A stretch of 62,940 nucleotides of DNA, taken from the NCBI GenBank assembly GCA_041484525.1, contig JBGPHT010000027.1, positions 1 through 62,940 of the forward strand, in the 5' to 3' direction. A model generated the notes under the pieces. It saw only the letters and a program-made list of their open reading frames with translations, did no database searches and was not told where the DNA came from. The stretch is from JBGPHT01 sp041484525 (GTDB lineage Bacteria; Acidobacteriota; Terriglobia; Bryobacterales; Bryobacteraceae). Made by a program: the position numbers and the translations under genes. How positions within the stretch are numbered: the first letter of the stretch is position 1; every line of letters begins with the position of its first letter. Shown piece after piece: positions 51,739 to 62,681 of the stretch.

Positions 51739-52890
51739 TTAGACGCCGCGAAGCGCCACTACGGTCACATCATCCGTGCGCGATCCGCCGCTGAACGCCG
51801 CGACCGCGTCCACCACGGCCTGCACAATCTCCGCTGCCGGCCGATGGCGATGCTCGCGGAAAACTTGCTCCAGGCGATCGTCGCCGAACTCCTCGCCGGC
51901 GGCGGAGAAGGCTTCGGTCACGCCATCCGAGTACAGCAGCAGGGTGTCGCCGCGCCGCAGCTCGCCTTCGCCTTCGGTGCAGTCCCACGCCAGAAACGCA
52001 CCCAGCATCGTCGCCGTACTGTCGATCCGCTCCAGGTCGCCCGAAGCCCGCAGCAGCAGCGGCGGAACGTGCGCGCAGTTCACGTATTTGAGTTTGCGCG
52101 TGCGTTCGTCATACGTCGCAAAAAACAGCGTGGCGAAACGCTCGGCGGCGGTGGAATCGTAAAAGTGTTTGTTGACCGCCGAGAGCACGGTCGAGGGCCG
52201 CAGCAGCGCGCCCGGCGGCTGGCTGCGGAAACAGGCCTGTAGGTTCGCCATCAGCAGCGCCGCCGGAACACCCTTGCCCGAGACATCCGCCAGCACGAAG
52301 CCGAGCTTGCCGTCGCCCACTTCGAGGAAGTCATAATAGTCGCCGCCCACCTCGCGCGCCGCCACACAGTGCGCCGCGTAATCCAGCGTCTGCAGGCTGC
52401 GCAGCTTGTGCGGAAAAAGTTTCTGCTGGACATTGGCCGCGATCTCCATCTCCGACTTGCGCCGCCGCTCCGACTTGGCCTGCTTCGAAACCGCCGCCGC
52501 CACGCGGTCGTTGTCCCACGGTTTCTGGATGAAGTCGCACGCGCCGCGGCGCATCGCCTCCACCGCCAGATCCACGCTGCCCCACGCCGTCATCACGATG
52601 ATGGGCGCGTTGTTGCCCTGAGCTTCAAGCGACGCCAGCAGGTCCAGCCCCTCCTGCCCCGACGTAGTGTCGCGCGTGTAATTCAGGTCCGCCAGGATCA
52701 GGTCGAATGCCTCGGCGCGCGCCGCCGCCAGCAACTCTCGAGGCGATTCCACCGTTACGGTCTGGTACCCGTGCCCCTTCAACAGCAAGCGCATGGCTTC
52801 GAGAACATCCACCTGGTCGTCGCAGACCAGGACGCGGTACGGCTTGGCGGGGGCGGTGTGAGTGGAAGCGGCATCCATCAGAGACATCAT
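51739..52890 (-). CDS. response regulator fused to PP2C-type (SpoIIE) phosphatase
   Basis: 383 residues. The receiver domain (about 17-140) has VLVCDDQVDVLEAM, phospho-acceptor Asp in LILADLNYT, IVMTAWGS and the Lys in IQKPW. The phosphatase (about 165-383) has EVGGDYYDF, LADVSGKGVPAALLMA, LLLYSDGVTEA and the final DDVTVVALR. This RsbU/HsbR-like architecture dephosphorylates an anti-sigma-factor antagonist when the receiver is activated, linking a histidine kinase signal to sigma-factor release. No kinase or antagonist gene is adjacent. Confidence 0.9.
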   Translation of the reverse strand: MMSLMDAASTHTAPAKPYRVLVCDDQVDVLEAMRLLLKGHGYQTVTVESPRELLAAARAEAFDLILADLNYTRDTTSGQEGLDLLASLEAQGNNAPIIVMTAWGSVDLAVEAMRRGACDFIQKPWDNDRVAAAVSKQAKSERRRKSEMEIAANVQQKLFPHKLRSLQTLDYAAHCVAAREVGGDYYDFLEVGDGKLGFVLADVSGKGVPAALLMANLQACFRSQPPGALLRPSTVLSAVNKHFYDSTAAERFATLFFATYDERTRKLKYVNCAHVPPLLLRASGDLERIDSTATMLGAFLAWDCTEGEGELRRGDTLLLYSDGVTEAFSAAGEEFGDDRLEQVFREHRHRPAAEIVQAVVDAVAAFSGGSRTDDVTVVALRGV

Positions 52891-52907
52891 AGTAACGGAC
52901 GGTAGAG

Positions 52908-52924
52908 GGGCACGTTTGGTGCCC
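52908..52924. promoter_or_regulatory. palindrome upstream of the response regulator gene
   Basis: GGGCAC-GTTTG-GTGCCC is a perfect 6-bp dyad with 5-bp centre, 18 bp upstream of the start at 52890. It could be an operator or an RNA hairpin in the leader. The rest of 52891-53044 holds nothing recognisable. Confidence 0.3.
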
Positions 52925-53044
52925 GGAAAAACGGCTGTGTTGTCAGCGAGCCGCGCCGTCTCACGTGTCCGATTTCGGGACGCGGTGTCCTACTTTGTCC
53001 AGCTCGACTCGCCGACCGGGTCTCGGTGCACGCCCGCAGATACC

Positions 53045-55102
53045 TCAAAACGCGTCCGGCGCTATCGCCTTCGCATTCCCATTCAGAAAGCGGTCGAACC
53101 AGTAGCACTGCCAGTTCAAGCTCTCGATCAGGTGCTTCGGCTCGCCGGTGCGCGTCAGGTTATGGTTCTCGCGCGGGAAAATCACCAGCTCCGCGTTGAC
53201 ACCGTAATGCTTCAGCGCGCGGAACCACTGCTCGCCCTGCTCGAGCGGAACCCGATAGTCGTTGTCCGAGTGCAGCACCAGCGTCGGCGTCTTCACGTTC
53301 TTCGCGTACTTCAGCGGCGACGCGTTCCAGTACTGGTCGAATTCGTCGAACAGAAATCCCTTGAAGTCGTCTTCGTGACCGTAAGCGCCGTCGCGCGTGC
53401 CATCGTCGCTGATAAAATTCGACACGCTGCGTAGCGTTACCGCGGCCTTGAATCGCGTCGTGTGGCCCAGAATCCAGTTGGTCAGATAGCCGCCGTAGCT
53501 GCCGCCGGTCACGCCCAGGCGGTCCGCGTCGATCCACGGATTCTGTTTGAGCGCCGCGTCCACGCCCGCCATCACGTCCTGATAATCCATGCCGCCCCAG
53601 TTGTTCACGATGCCTCTCTCGAACTTCTGGCCGTAGCCCGTCGAGCCGCGCGGATTGCAGAAGAACACGGCCCACCCTTTGGCCGCGTACACCTGAAACT
53701 CGTGATACCAGTCCACGCCGTATTGCCCCGCCGGGCCGCCGTGGATGCTCAGCACCATAGGATATTTCTTGCCCGCCTCAAACCCGATCGGCTTCACCAG
53801 AAAGCCGTCCACGTCCCAACCATCCGTGCTCTTGTAGCGCAACCGCTCGACCGCCGCCAGTTGCAGCCCCGGCCAGAGCGCCGCGTTCAGATGCGTCAGT
53901 TGACGCTCGCCGCCGCCGTCGAGTGCGGATGCATACAAGTCGTCGAGGTGCTGGAAATCGTTCGCCAGGTACGTCATCGCACCGGCCTTCTCGTTCATGT
54001 CGAACCCGCGGACGGCGCGCTCGCCCGACGTCACCTGCGCCACGCGGTGGGCGTCCAGATCGACGCGGAAAACGTGCGACTGTCCCTTCACGCCGGTCTC
54101 GAACCGCAGCTCGCGCGCACCCGGTCCCCAGTGAAGGTCGGTGGGGATCAGATCGAGCCCGTTCACCGCCGCCGTGGATTTCGCCCCACCTGCCGCCGCC
54201 GCAACGTACAGCTTCGGAAACTGCCGCCGCTCGGTCTGGCCGGCGAAGGCGATCTGCTTGCCGTCGGGCGACCAGCGCGGTTGCGTATCGTCGAACTCGT
54301 GATCCGAAATCTTCGTCAGCGGACCACCATTGGCGGAGATGGTCCATACGTCTTTGTTGTGTCCGCCATCATACTCCTGCCCGGTGCGATCGGATACAAA
54401 TGCGATGCGCGTCGAATCGGGCGACCATTGCGGGTCGGTATCGTTCCAGTCGTCTCCCGAAGTGATCTGCTGGCCGGCGCCGGTGGCCGCGTCGATCGTC
54501 CAGAGATGACTGCGCTTGTCGTCGAACCAGCCCGTGTCGTTGAATTTGTACGAAATGTGGGCGTAGTGCCGGACGTCGCTCTTGCGGGCCGTCGGTGCCA
54601 CGTTATCGCTGGGACCGGTCCGCGCCACGGTCACGAAGCGCCGGCCGTCGGGCGACCACTGAAAGGCGCCCGCGCCGTTCTTCAGATTGGTGAGGACCTG
54701 CGCTTCGCCGCCGTCGAGTCGCAGGACGCAGATCTGCGCGCGAGGCGCTTCGGCGGACGCGGCGTCGGACGCAGTCGCGCCGCGCGCCGAGAGAAAGGCA
54801 AGACGCGAGCCGTCCGGACTCCAGCGCGGCGAAGTGGCGTTGGCGCCTTCGGCCGTCAAGCGGCGCGGAGCCGAGCGTCCGTCGAGGCTCACAACCCAGA
54901 TCGACGCGTTGCGACGGTTCCTTTTTTGGTCGACCGTGGTCAGTACGTACGCCGCCTGTTTCGCGTCAGGCGAGATATGCGCATCGCTGATGTTTTCGAA
55001 GGCGTAGTAGTCTTCAGCCGCGACGCCACGCTTATCGAAAGCAGCGGCAGGCAGGGCGGCGGCGACCAGCGCAACCGCGACAAGGGTGAAACGGACTCGC
55101 AT
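53045..55102 (-). CDS. S9 family (prolyl oligopeptidase-like) secreted peptidase
   Basis: 685 residues from the ATG at 55102, preceded by AGAGAGGA; the upstream open frame to 55354 is not protein-like. Signal peptide FTLVAVALVAAALPAAAF. The N-terminal propeller carries TolB-like blades (SPRWSPDGSRLAFLS, PQWSPDSTRIAFVSD, PRWSPDGKQIAFAG). The C-terminal catalytic domain has nucleophile GGSYGGYLTN, acid DNDYRVP and His in PRENHNL. It should cleave short peptides in the periplasm, of dipeptidyl- or acylaminoacyl-peptidase type. Confidence 0.92.
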   Translation of the reverse strand: MRVRFTLVAVALVAAALPAAAFDKRGVAAEDYYAFENISDAHISPDAKQAAYVLTTVDQKRNRRNASIWVVSLDGRSAPRRLTAEGANATSPRWSPDGSRLAFLSARGATASDAASAEAPRAQICVLRLDGGEAQVLTNLKNGAGAFQWSPDGRRFVTVARTGPSDNVAPTARKSDVRHYAHISYKFNDTGWFDDKRSHLWTIDAATGAGQQITSGDDWNDTDPQWSPDSTRIAFVSDRTGQEYDGGHNKDVWTISANGGPLTKISDHEFDDTQPRWSPDGKQIAFAGQTERRQFPKLYVAAAAGGAKSTAAVNGLDLIPTDLHWGPGARELRFETGVKGQSHVFRVDLDAHRVAQVTSGERAVRGFDMNEKAGAMTYLANDFQHLDDLYASALDGGGERQLTHLNAALWPGLQLAAVERLRYKSTDGWDVDGFLVKPIGFEAGKKYPMVLSIHGGPAGQYGVDWYHEFQVYAAKGWAVFFCNPRGSTGYGQKFERGIVNNWGGMDYQDVMAGVDAALKQNPWIDADRLGVTGGSYGGYLTNWILGHTTRFKAAVTLRSVSNFISDDGTRDGAYGHEDDFKGFLFDEFDQYWNASPLKYAKNVKTPTLVLHSDNDYRVPLEQGEQWFRALKHYGVNAELVIFPRENHNLTRTGEPKHLIESLNWQCYWFDRFLNGNAKAIAPDAF

Positions 55103-55420
55103 ATTCTTCCTCTCTATAGGTGATGAAACGCAGTATAGCGGTTTCGAGTTACCCGACGCTGGCCTGCGGGCGATGTCCATCCGGCTCAGTGTTTTCCCCG
55201 GTATTAGCCTATCCGGTCCCGGTAATGGAGCCAAGGTACCAATCTGTAATGATACAGTTGCCTCACCTAGTTCCCTCCGCAAGCCTGTGTAAAAAGGGAC
55301 GCCGCAACGCGGACCTGCGGGCCCCGGGAGCCGTGGAAAGGGCGGAAAACGCACAGGCCTCCCAATTATTGGACCACTGTTTCGGGGGATAACGGATACA
55401 ATAACTAGGTGAAAAAACTG
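55103..55420. other. divergent intergenic region
   Basis: No gene seen. TATACT (minus strand, 55137-55132) could serve as a -10 for the peptidase gene, without a good -35. The remainder holds no repeat, RNA or open frame that I can support. Confidence 0.4.
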
Positions 55421-55449
55421 TTGCGTGTCTTACTTTACAGTGTTAGACT
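55421..55449 (+). promoter_or_regulatory. putative promoter for the MoxR/vWA operon
   Basis: TTGCGT (55421-55426), a 17-bp spacer and TAGACT (55444-55449) preceded by TG at the extended -10 position. Transcription from about 55456 would give a short leader before the ATG at 55488. Confidence 0.4.
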
Positions 55450-55487
55450 CGTCATGGTTGGCCTAGTACCGTACCGGCCTTAACTCG

Positions 55488-55919
55488 ATGCTTGCAAGCG
55501 TACTCATCATTGGCTTTTCGCTAGTTCTTTTGATGTATTGGTTCCGTTACAGTTGCCTGTTGCTGTTGCGGGAACAATCTTCGCAGGCAGCGCCGCTTCG
55601 CAGTGCCGACAGTCGTTTTAGCTTCGGCAACGTTCAGGCGCTCCTGAAGACAAGCCAGTCGCTCGACCCGCTGCACAAATCGCTGCAGCGCGATTACGTC
55701 GTGCTCACGTACCTGCTCGATCACGCCACCAGTCTCGGCTTGGGTTCCCTCGAAGATCGCCTTCTCGTCCTGGATTATAAGGTCATGGAATGCCGGTACC
55801 GGCTTACTAAAGGTGCCGCTCCGCAGCAGGCCCGCGAAGCCCTCTCCGAAATGGCCTCCATCCTGGCCGTTCTCGTTCAGAAGATGGGCAACTCGGCCGG
55901 CCTCCAGTCCGAAGCTTAA
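55488..55919 (+). CDS. small membrane-anchored protein of unknown function
   Basis: 143 residues. A single N-terminal membrane helix (VLIIGFSLVLLMYWF) is followed by a helical cytoplasmic domain (LQRDYVVLTYLLDHATSLG, REALSEMASILAVLVQKMG). No family is recognised. It precedes the MoxR operon by about 120 bp and may be cotranscribed with it. Confidence 0.6.
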   Translation: MLASVLIIGFSLVLLMYWFRYSCLLLLREQSSQAAPLRSADSRFSFGNVQALLKTSQSLDPLHKSLQRDYVVLTYLLDHATSLGLGSLEDRLLVLDYKVMECRYRLTKGAAPQQAREALSEMASILAVLVQKMGNSAGLQSEA

Positions 55920-56036
55920 ATCTGAAGTCTTTCTCTCCCCCGATTGCATCACGGTTACATGCCGATGAAGCCCCTCGTGCGTTTACCCGCAGGCGCCGTC
56001 TCGTACCGGCCGCCCGTCTGCAATAGAATAGAAACC

Positions 56037-57032
<996 letters not shown>

Positions 57033-57039
57033 GAATTAT

Positions 57040-57924
57040 ATGGCCGCAGCCCCCCTGCTGGACCGCGAGTTTCTGGAGAGACTCGAGCGCCTCACCATCC
57101 ATTGGCAAAAGTCTTTTGCCGGCCTGGTGGGCGGCCATAACCGCTCGCGCTTCGCCGGCGCAGGGCAGGAGTTTCTCGATCACCGCAATTTCCACCACGG
57201 CGACGATCTCCGCGCCGTCAACTGGCGCGCCTATCTCCGCCTCGAGAAGATGTTTCTGAAGATGTTCCAGGTGGAGCCGCGCGTGCCGGTGCGCCTGCTG
57301 CTCGATTGCAGTGCGTCCATGATGGCGCACGACGGCGGAAAGTTCGAGTATGCGCGCAAGCTGGCGGGCGCGCTGTGCTACGTCGGCCTGGTGCGCCTCG
57401 ATACCATCGAGATCCACTCCTTTGCGGACCGGCTGGGCCACCGGATTTTCTCGAGCGGCGGGCGACACCGCTTCGCGGGCGTGATGGACGGTCTCTCGAA
57501 CATGCAGCCCGGCGGCGCCACCGATTACCACGCGGTGGTGCGGGAATTCATCAGCGCCTATTCGCAGCGCGGCCTGGTCATCATCATTTCGGATTTTCTG
57601 GACGACAACGATTGCGAGCGCGCCCTGCAGTACCTGGCCGACTTCGGCCACGAGCTGATGCTGATTCAGATCTGGGCCGACGAGGACCGTTCGCCGCCGT
57701 GGACGGGAGAGCTCGACTTGCGCGACGCCGAGACTGGCGCCGCCCTAAAACTGGATTTCGACGAAGCGGCGCGCCAGCGGTATACGGGATCCTTCGACGA
57801 ATACTGCGCCGGAATCCAAACCATGGCGATGCGCAGCAACGGCCGCTACGCCGGAGTCGCCACGTCGCAACCGATCGAGAGCGTAATCTTCGGCGACCTG
57901 ATCAGAGTGAGGGGCATCGCATGA
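57040..57924 (+). CDS. DUF58 protein with vWA-like fold
   Basis: 294 residues. The DUF58 signature GGHNRSRFAGAGQEFLDHR followed by DDLRAVNWRAYLRLEKMFLK is complete, and VRLLLDCSASMMAHD resembles a vWA MIDAS (D-x-S-x-S shifted to D-C-S-A-S). It lies 7 bp after moxR-type gene and is the standard partner of that ATPase. Likely helps assemble or regulate membrane or envelope complexes. Confidence 0.9.
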   Translation: MAAAPLLDREFLERLERLTIHWQKSFAGLVGGHNRSRFAGAGQEFLDHRNFHHGDDLRAVNWRAYLRLEKMFLKMFQVEPRVPVRLLLDCSASMMAHDGGKFEYARKLAGALCYVGLVRLDTIEIHSFADRLGHRIFSSGGRHRFAGVMDGLSNMQPGGATDYHAVVREFISAYSQRGLVIIISDFLDDNDCERALQYLADFGHELMLIQIWADEDRSPPWTGELDLRDAETGAALKLDFDEAARQRYTGSFDEYCAGIQTMAMRSNGRYAGVATSQPIESVIFGDLIRVRGIA

Positions 57925-57950
57925 GAATCCTGGCGCCACGGGCATAATCC

Positions 57951-59876
57951 ATGTACTTTCTGAACCTCTCGTTCCTTCAGTTCGCCGCTGTCTTCAGCTC
58001 CATCGCGGCCGTCTCCGTCGCGCTCTATCTGCTCGACCGGTCGCGCCGCCGTCAGGTCGTCTCCACCCTCCGCTTCTGGGCCGCCGCCGAACAGCCCGCG
58101 GTCGCGGCGCGCCGGCGGCATATCCAACAGCCATGGTCGTTGATTCTGCAATTGGCAAGCATGGCGCTCCTGCTGCTGGCCATCGCGCAGTTGCGACTGG
58201 GCACGCCGGCGCAGGCCGGCCGCGACCACGTCATCCTTCTCGACACCTCCGCGTGGATGGGCGCCCGTTCCGGCAACCGCACACTGATGGATCTGGCGCG
58301 GCAGCGCGCGCGCCAATACCTGCACGCGCTTCCGGCCCGCGACCGCGTCATGCTGGTGCGCGCCGACGCCATGGCGACTCCCGCCACGGCTTTCGAGCCG
58401 GATCGCCGCAAGGTGGAAGCCGCCATCGCCGCCTCGCAGCCCGGCGCCACCGCGCTCAATCTGGACCAGGCGATGGCTTTCGCGCGCCACATTCAATCGC
58501 AGGATGGGCGGCGCGCCGGCGAGATCGCCTACATCGGTCCCGGCCGAACTACCGAGCGCGACCCCTCGAACACCGACCCCGCCCCGCGCAATCTGCGGAC
58601 CCTGCTGGTGGCCGACAACATCGCCAATTGCGGCTTGCGCAAAATCGGCATGCGCCGCTCCACCAGCGATTCCAGCCTCTGGGAGATTTATGTCTCGGCG
58701 CATAATTATGGCGTCGACACGCGCAACGTAATGCTGGCGATTGCCTTCGGACCTCCCGGCAACGCCGGTCGATTTCCCGTCGGCTCGCACGCCATCACGT
58801 TGAAGCCCGGCGCCGATGCCGAGATCACCTTCGAGTACCGCACCGCCGCCGCCGGCGTGCTAAGCGTGAACCTCACGCCGCATGACGCATTTCCCGCCGA
58901 CGACCACGCCGAGCTCGAGCTTCCCGCGCAACCCGTCCTGCCCGTGACCGTCTACACCACGGAGCCGGATCTGCTGCGCCCCGTGCTCTCCTCTATGCCG
59001 CGCGTGGCTGCCTCCTTCCGCAAGCCGGAGGAATATCGCCCGAACGATGCCGGCCTGGTGATCCTCGACCGCTTCATTCCCCCGCAGCGTCCCGCGGCCG
59101 ATTCCATCTGGATCGATCCGCCGGTGCAGGGCTCGCCCATTCCCATTCGCACCACCGTCGAACAGGTGGCGCTGCAGCACTGGGACTCGACGCATCCCGC
59201 CGCCGCCGGTCTGCGCGCCAAGGACTTCAAACTCGATCGCGCGTCGGTCTTCTCCGTGTTGCCGGATGATGGCCGGATCGGCGAAGTGGCCGCGGGGCCG
59301 GTGATCGTGGCGCGCAACAGCACTCCCAAGATCGTAGTCTTCGGATTTCATCCGGGGACCTCGGCCCTGCGCTACGAATTGACCATGCCGCTCCTGTTTG
59401 CGAATCTGCTTCGCTGGGTCTCGCCTGAAATCTTCCGCCGTTGGGAAATCAACGGAGGCAGTGTGGGCGCGGTCAAGATGGCGATGGATCAGGACGCCGC
59501 CGAGAAAGATATCAAGGTGACCGCCGCGGACGGCTCGCCGATTCCGTTTACATTCCGCGACCGCACGCTGCAGTTTTTCGCCGGCGCACCGGGGTCGGTG
59601 CGGGTGCTGGCGAGCGACCGCGAATATATCTATTCGCTCACGCTCCCCGAACTCGGCGACAGCAAGTGGCAGCCGCCGGCCGAGGCGCGCGTCGGGATTC
59701 CGCACTTCGCTCCCGTTCTCGATGGATCGAGCGACCTCTGGCCGTGGCTGGCCCTCCTCGGCGCCATGGGTCTGCTGGCCGAGTGGATCCTCTACGGACG
59801 TTTCCGCCGCCAGCGCGCGCTGGCGCCGGTAACCGTTCGCGGCCGCGTGCGCGAGACCGCTGAGGTGGCGCGATGA
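57951..59876 (+). CDS. BatA-like membrane protein with vWA domain
   Basis: 641 residues. BatA N-terminal domain with two helices (LQFAAVFSSIAAVSVALYLL and LQLASMALLLLAIAQL), then a vWA-like domain (HVILLDTSAWMGARSG) in which the third MIDAS serine is lost. A long extracytoplasmic region follows, and a final helix (WLALLGAMGLLAEWIL) anchors the C-terminus. The ATGA overlap ties it to the next vWA protein, with which it probably forms a membrane complex driven by the MoxR ATPase. Confidence 0.85.
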   Translation: MYFLNLSFLQFAAVFSSIAAVSVALYLLDRSRRRQVVSTLRFWAAAEQPAVAARRRHIQQPWSLILQLASMALLLLAIAQLRLGTPAQAGRDHVILLDTSAWMGARSGNRTLMDLARQRARQYLHALPARDRVMLVRADAMATPATAFEPDRRKVEAAIAASQPGATALNLDQAMAFARHIQSQDGRRAGEIAYIGPGRTTERDPSNTDPAPRNLRTLLVADNIANCGLRKIGMRRSTSDSSLWEIYVSAHNYGVDTRNVMLAIAFGPPGNAGRFPVGSHAITLKPGADAEITFEYRTAAAGVLSVNLTPHDAFPADDHAELELPAQPVLPVTVYTTEPDLLRPVLSSMPRVAASFRKPEEYRPNDAGLVILDRFIPPQRPAADSIWIDPPVQGSPIPIRTTVEQVALQHWDSTHPAAAGLRAKDFKLDRASVFSVLPDDGRIGEVAAGPVIVARNSTPKIVVFGFHPGTSALRYELTMPLLFANLLRWVSPEIFRRWEINGGSVGAVKMAMDQDAAEKDIKVTAADGSPIPFTFRDRTLQFFAGAPGSVRVLASDREYIYSLTLPELGDSKWQPPAEARVGIPHFAPVLDGSSDLWPWLALLGAMGLLAEWILYGRFRRQRALAPVTVRGRVRETAEVAR

Positions 59877-62416
59877 CGTTCGACCACCCCTGGCTCGCCC
59901 TCTTGGTCCTATTGCCCATCGCCTGGGCCGCCTGGGAATGGCGCACTAACTCGCGACGCCTGGCGCTGCTCCTCAAGGCGGGCGCGCTCGCCGCCATCTG
60001 CCTCGCCCTCGCGCAGCCGCGCGTCACTGTCTTCGAATCGAAGGTGGCGGTGGCCGTGCTGGCCGACACTTCGTCCAGCGTCTCGGCGCAGGACCTCCAG
60101 ACCGAATCCGCCATCGCCAACCAGGTGGAACGCGCGCGCGGCCGCCACTGGATGCGCGTGATCCCGTTCGCCCGCGCCACGCGCAACGCCGCGCGCGAAG
60201 AGATCCCCAAGGATGGATGGCGCCTTCGCCACACCGCCGGCGCCGCGGCCCACGGAACCGACCTCGAGGCGGCCATTCGCGACGGAGCCGCGTCCCTGCC
60301 CGCCGGCATGGTTCCGCGCCTTCTGCTGGTCTCCGACGGTAACGAAAATCTGGGGAGCGCGGCGCGCGCCATGTGGCAGGCGCAGCAGTTGGGAATCCCC
60401 ATCGACACCATTCCGCTGGCGGGCCGTCCCAAGCCCGGCCTGCTGCTCGAGTCCGTGGCGTTCCCGGGTCAGGTGTTCAGCGGCGAGCGCTTTCCCATCG
60501 ACGTGACGCTCGAATCGCCGCGCGCCGCGCACTCCACTGTCGAGATGATCGCCGAAGGAAAATCACTCGGCGTCAACCGCGTCGACCTCACGCCCGGCGC
60601 CAATCACCTGCGCCTCCAAGCCAGCGTGAATTCGGTGGGCGCCATCGACCTGGCCGGAAAGATCGCCGCTCCCGAGTTGGGCGAGACCCGCTTCGAAGAT
60701 GCCGTGACGCTGCGGCGGCCGCGCGTCCTGCTGGTTTCGCGCGACCCGGTTTCGAGCGAGCAGCACCTCCTCCGCACCCTCGAAGCCAACCAGTTCGAAG
60801 TGCAGCACGCGCTCAACGGAATTCCGGACAAGCTCGACGATTTCCAGTTGGTCATCATCAACAACTGGGATATGGAGTCGATTCCCGCCGGCGCCAAGGC
60901 ATCGCTCGAAGCCTTCGTGAAGAACGGCGGCGGCCTCGCCTGGATCTCGGGCGAGCACAACACTTACGTCGACAAGAAAGGCCAGGAGGAGGACGCGCTC
61001 GAGCGCACCCTTCCCGCCAAGCTCGCGCCGCCGCGCTCGCCCGAGGGCACGGCGGTGGTGCTGATCATCGACAAATCGTCGTCCATGGAAGGCCGCAAGA
61101 TCGAGTTGGCGCGCCTCGCGGCCATCGGCGTGGTGGAAAACCTCCGCGCTATCGACATGGTCGGCGTCCTGATCTTCGACAACTCGTTCCAGTGGGCGGT
61201 GCCGATCCGCCGCGCCGACGACCGCGCGTCCATCAAGCGCCTGATCTCCGGCATCACGCCCGACGGCGGAACCCAGATCGCGCCCGCGCTCAGCGAAGCC
61301 TACCAGAAGATTCTGCCCGCCAACGCAGTCTACAAGCACATCGTGCTGCTCACCGACGGCATCTCGGAAGAGGGCGACAGCATGAACCTGACGAAGGAGG
61401 CGGTCGCCAACCGCGTGACCATCTCGACCGTGGGCCTGGGACAGGACGTGAATCGCGCGTTTCTCGAGAAGGTCGCGACCTCGGCGCTTGGCAAAGCGTA
61501 CTTCCTCAACGATCCTTCGGGTCTGGAACAGATCCTGCTGCGCGACGTCGAAGAGCACACCGGCAACACGGCGGTCGAGAAGACCATCAATCCGCGCGTC
61601 GTGAAGCAAGCCGAGATTCTGGAAGGCGTGGGAATGGAAAGCGCGCCGGCCCTGCGCGGGTATGTGCGTTTCCAGGCGCGCCCCACATCGGATACGATTC
61701 TGGCGGCCGACCGCGAAGATCCGCTGCTGGTGCGGTGGCAGTACGGACTCGGGCGCGTCGCGGTGTTCACGTCGGACGCCAAGAACCGGTGGGCGGTGAA
61801 CTGGGTTACCTGGCCCGGCTTCGACCGTCTGTGGGCGAATACTTTCCGCGACCTGCTGCCGCACGCGCCGCAGAGCGAGACCGCGGCGGATTATGACCGC
61901 GCCGGCAATGAGCTGGTGGTGGACTATCGCCTCGCGCACAATGTGCCCGAGCCCCAGGCCGCCCCCGATGTGTTTGTTTTCGGACCCGGCGGTTTCCACG
62001 CGCCGCTCAAGGTGACCAAGGTGGCCGCCAGTCACTATCGCGGACGGCTCGCCATCGGCCAGACGCAGGGCCTGTTCCGCATCCGCCCCGTGGCCGATTC
62101 GCGCGCCTTCCCCGAAGTCGGTTTCTACCGCCAGGAAGACGAGATGCTGGAGTACGGCAACAATGAGCCGCTGCTGCGGCAGATCGCCGCGGCCACGGGT
62201 GGACGATTTCATCCAAATCCGCGCCAGGCGTTCGAGGCGGGCGGCCGCACCATCCGCTCCGCTATGCAACTTTGGCCGGTGCTGCTCGGCCTCGCGATCC
62301 TGTTGAACCTGGTGGAACTGATCCTGCGCAAGTGGAAGGGCGTTCTCGACGTCCTGGGCCTGCGTCGAAATGTTTCCAAGATAACAGACGCGCCCGCCGC
62401 GCCCGTGCTACCGTAG
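59873..62416 (+). CDS. large membrane protein with two vWA domains and a GATase1-like segment
   Basis: 847 residues. Two N-terminal helices (WLALLVLLPIAWAAW, LLLKAGALAAICLALA), vWA 1 beginning VAVAVLADTSSSVSAQD, a middle segment VKNGGGLAWISGEHNTYVDK like glutamine-amidotransferase folds without the catalytic Cys, and vWA 2 with an intact MIDAS in VVLIIDKSSSMEGRK and GGTQIAPALSEA. A C-terminal helix (LWPVLLGLAILLNLVELIL) closes the protein. It is the last large component of the MoxR operon. Confidence 0.85.
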   Translation: MTFDHPWLALLVLLPIAWAAWEWRTNSRRLALLLKAGALAAICLALAQPRVTVFESKVAVAVLADTSSSVSAQDLQTESAIANQVERARGRHWMRVIPFARATRNAAREEIPKDGWRLRHTAGAAAHGTDLEAAIRDGAASLPAGMVPRLLLVSDGNENLGSAARAMWQAQQLGIPIDTIPLAGRPKPGLLLESVAFPGQVFSGERFPIDVTLESPRAAHSTVEMIAEGKSLGVNRVDLTPGANHLRLQASVNSVGAIDLAGKIAAPELGETRFEDAVTLRRPRVLLVSRDPVSSEQHLLRTLEANQFEVQHALNGIPDKLDDFQLVIINNWDMESIPAGAKASLEAFVKNGGGLAWISGEHNTYVDKKGQEEDALERTLPAKLAPPRSPEGTAVVLIIDKSSSMEGRKIELARLAAIGVVENLRAIDMVGVLIFDNSFQWAVPIRRADDRASIKRLISGITPDGGTQIAPALSEAYQKILPANAVYKHIVLLTDGISEEGDSMNLTKEAVANRVTISTVGLGQDVNRAFLEKVATSALGKAYFLNDPSGLEQILLRDVEEHTGNTAVEKTINPRVVKQAEILEGVGMESAPALRGYVRFQARPTSDTILAADREDPLLVRWQYGLGRVAVFTSDAKNRWAVNWVTWPGFDRLWANTFRDLLPHAPQSETAADYDRAGNELVVDYRLAHNVPEPQAAPDVFVFGPGGFHAPLKVTKVAASHYRGRLAIGQTQGLFRIRPVADSRAFPEVGFYRQEDEMLEYGNNEPLLRQIAAATGGRFHPNPRQAFEAGGRTIRSAMQLWPVLLGLAILLNLVELILRKWKGVLDVLGLRRNVSKITDAPAAPVLP

Positions 62417-62442
62417 CACTCGCGTTGGCAACAGCATCACTC

Positions 62443-62679
62443 ATGCCGGCCCGCTGTCAGGACTGCAAGCAACTGCTGGATCAGGCTGTCGCGGCCGCCG
62501 TCCGCCATCTGCAAGCCGTCGGACGCATAGACTTGGCGCGGCTTTGCCACGAGTCCGACACCATCCCGGCGCTGCAGGAAATTGCGGAGGAAGCGGCGCG
62601 GGTGCGCGTGAGCGCGCTAGCCGCCTACCGTAATCACCGCGGCCTCCATCTTGCATCCACCGCGAGCGACGTGGCGTAA
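62443..62679 (+). CDS. small soluble protein, unrecognised
   Basis: 78 residues from MPARCQDCKQLLDQA, predicted mostly helical (AVAAAVRHLQAVGRIDL, IPALQEIAEEAARVRVSALAAY). One N-terminal Cys-x2-Cys pair is present. It starts 26 bp after the vWA gene, so it may belong to the same operon. Composition and codon use match neighbouring genes, but I recognise no family. Confidence 0.5.
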   Translation: MPARCQDCKQLLDQAVAAAVRHLQAVGRIDLARLCHESDTIPALQEIAEEAARVRVSALAAYRNHRGLHLASTASDVA

Positions 62680-62681
62680 AA

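Noticed and set aside
55365..55407. Promoter TTGGAC / TACAAT
   Set aside because: The spacer is 22 bp, too long for a standard sigma70 promoter; the candidate at 55421-55449 is better spaced.
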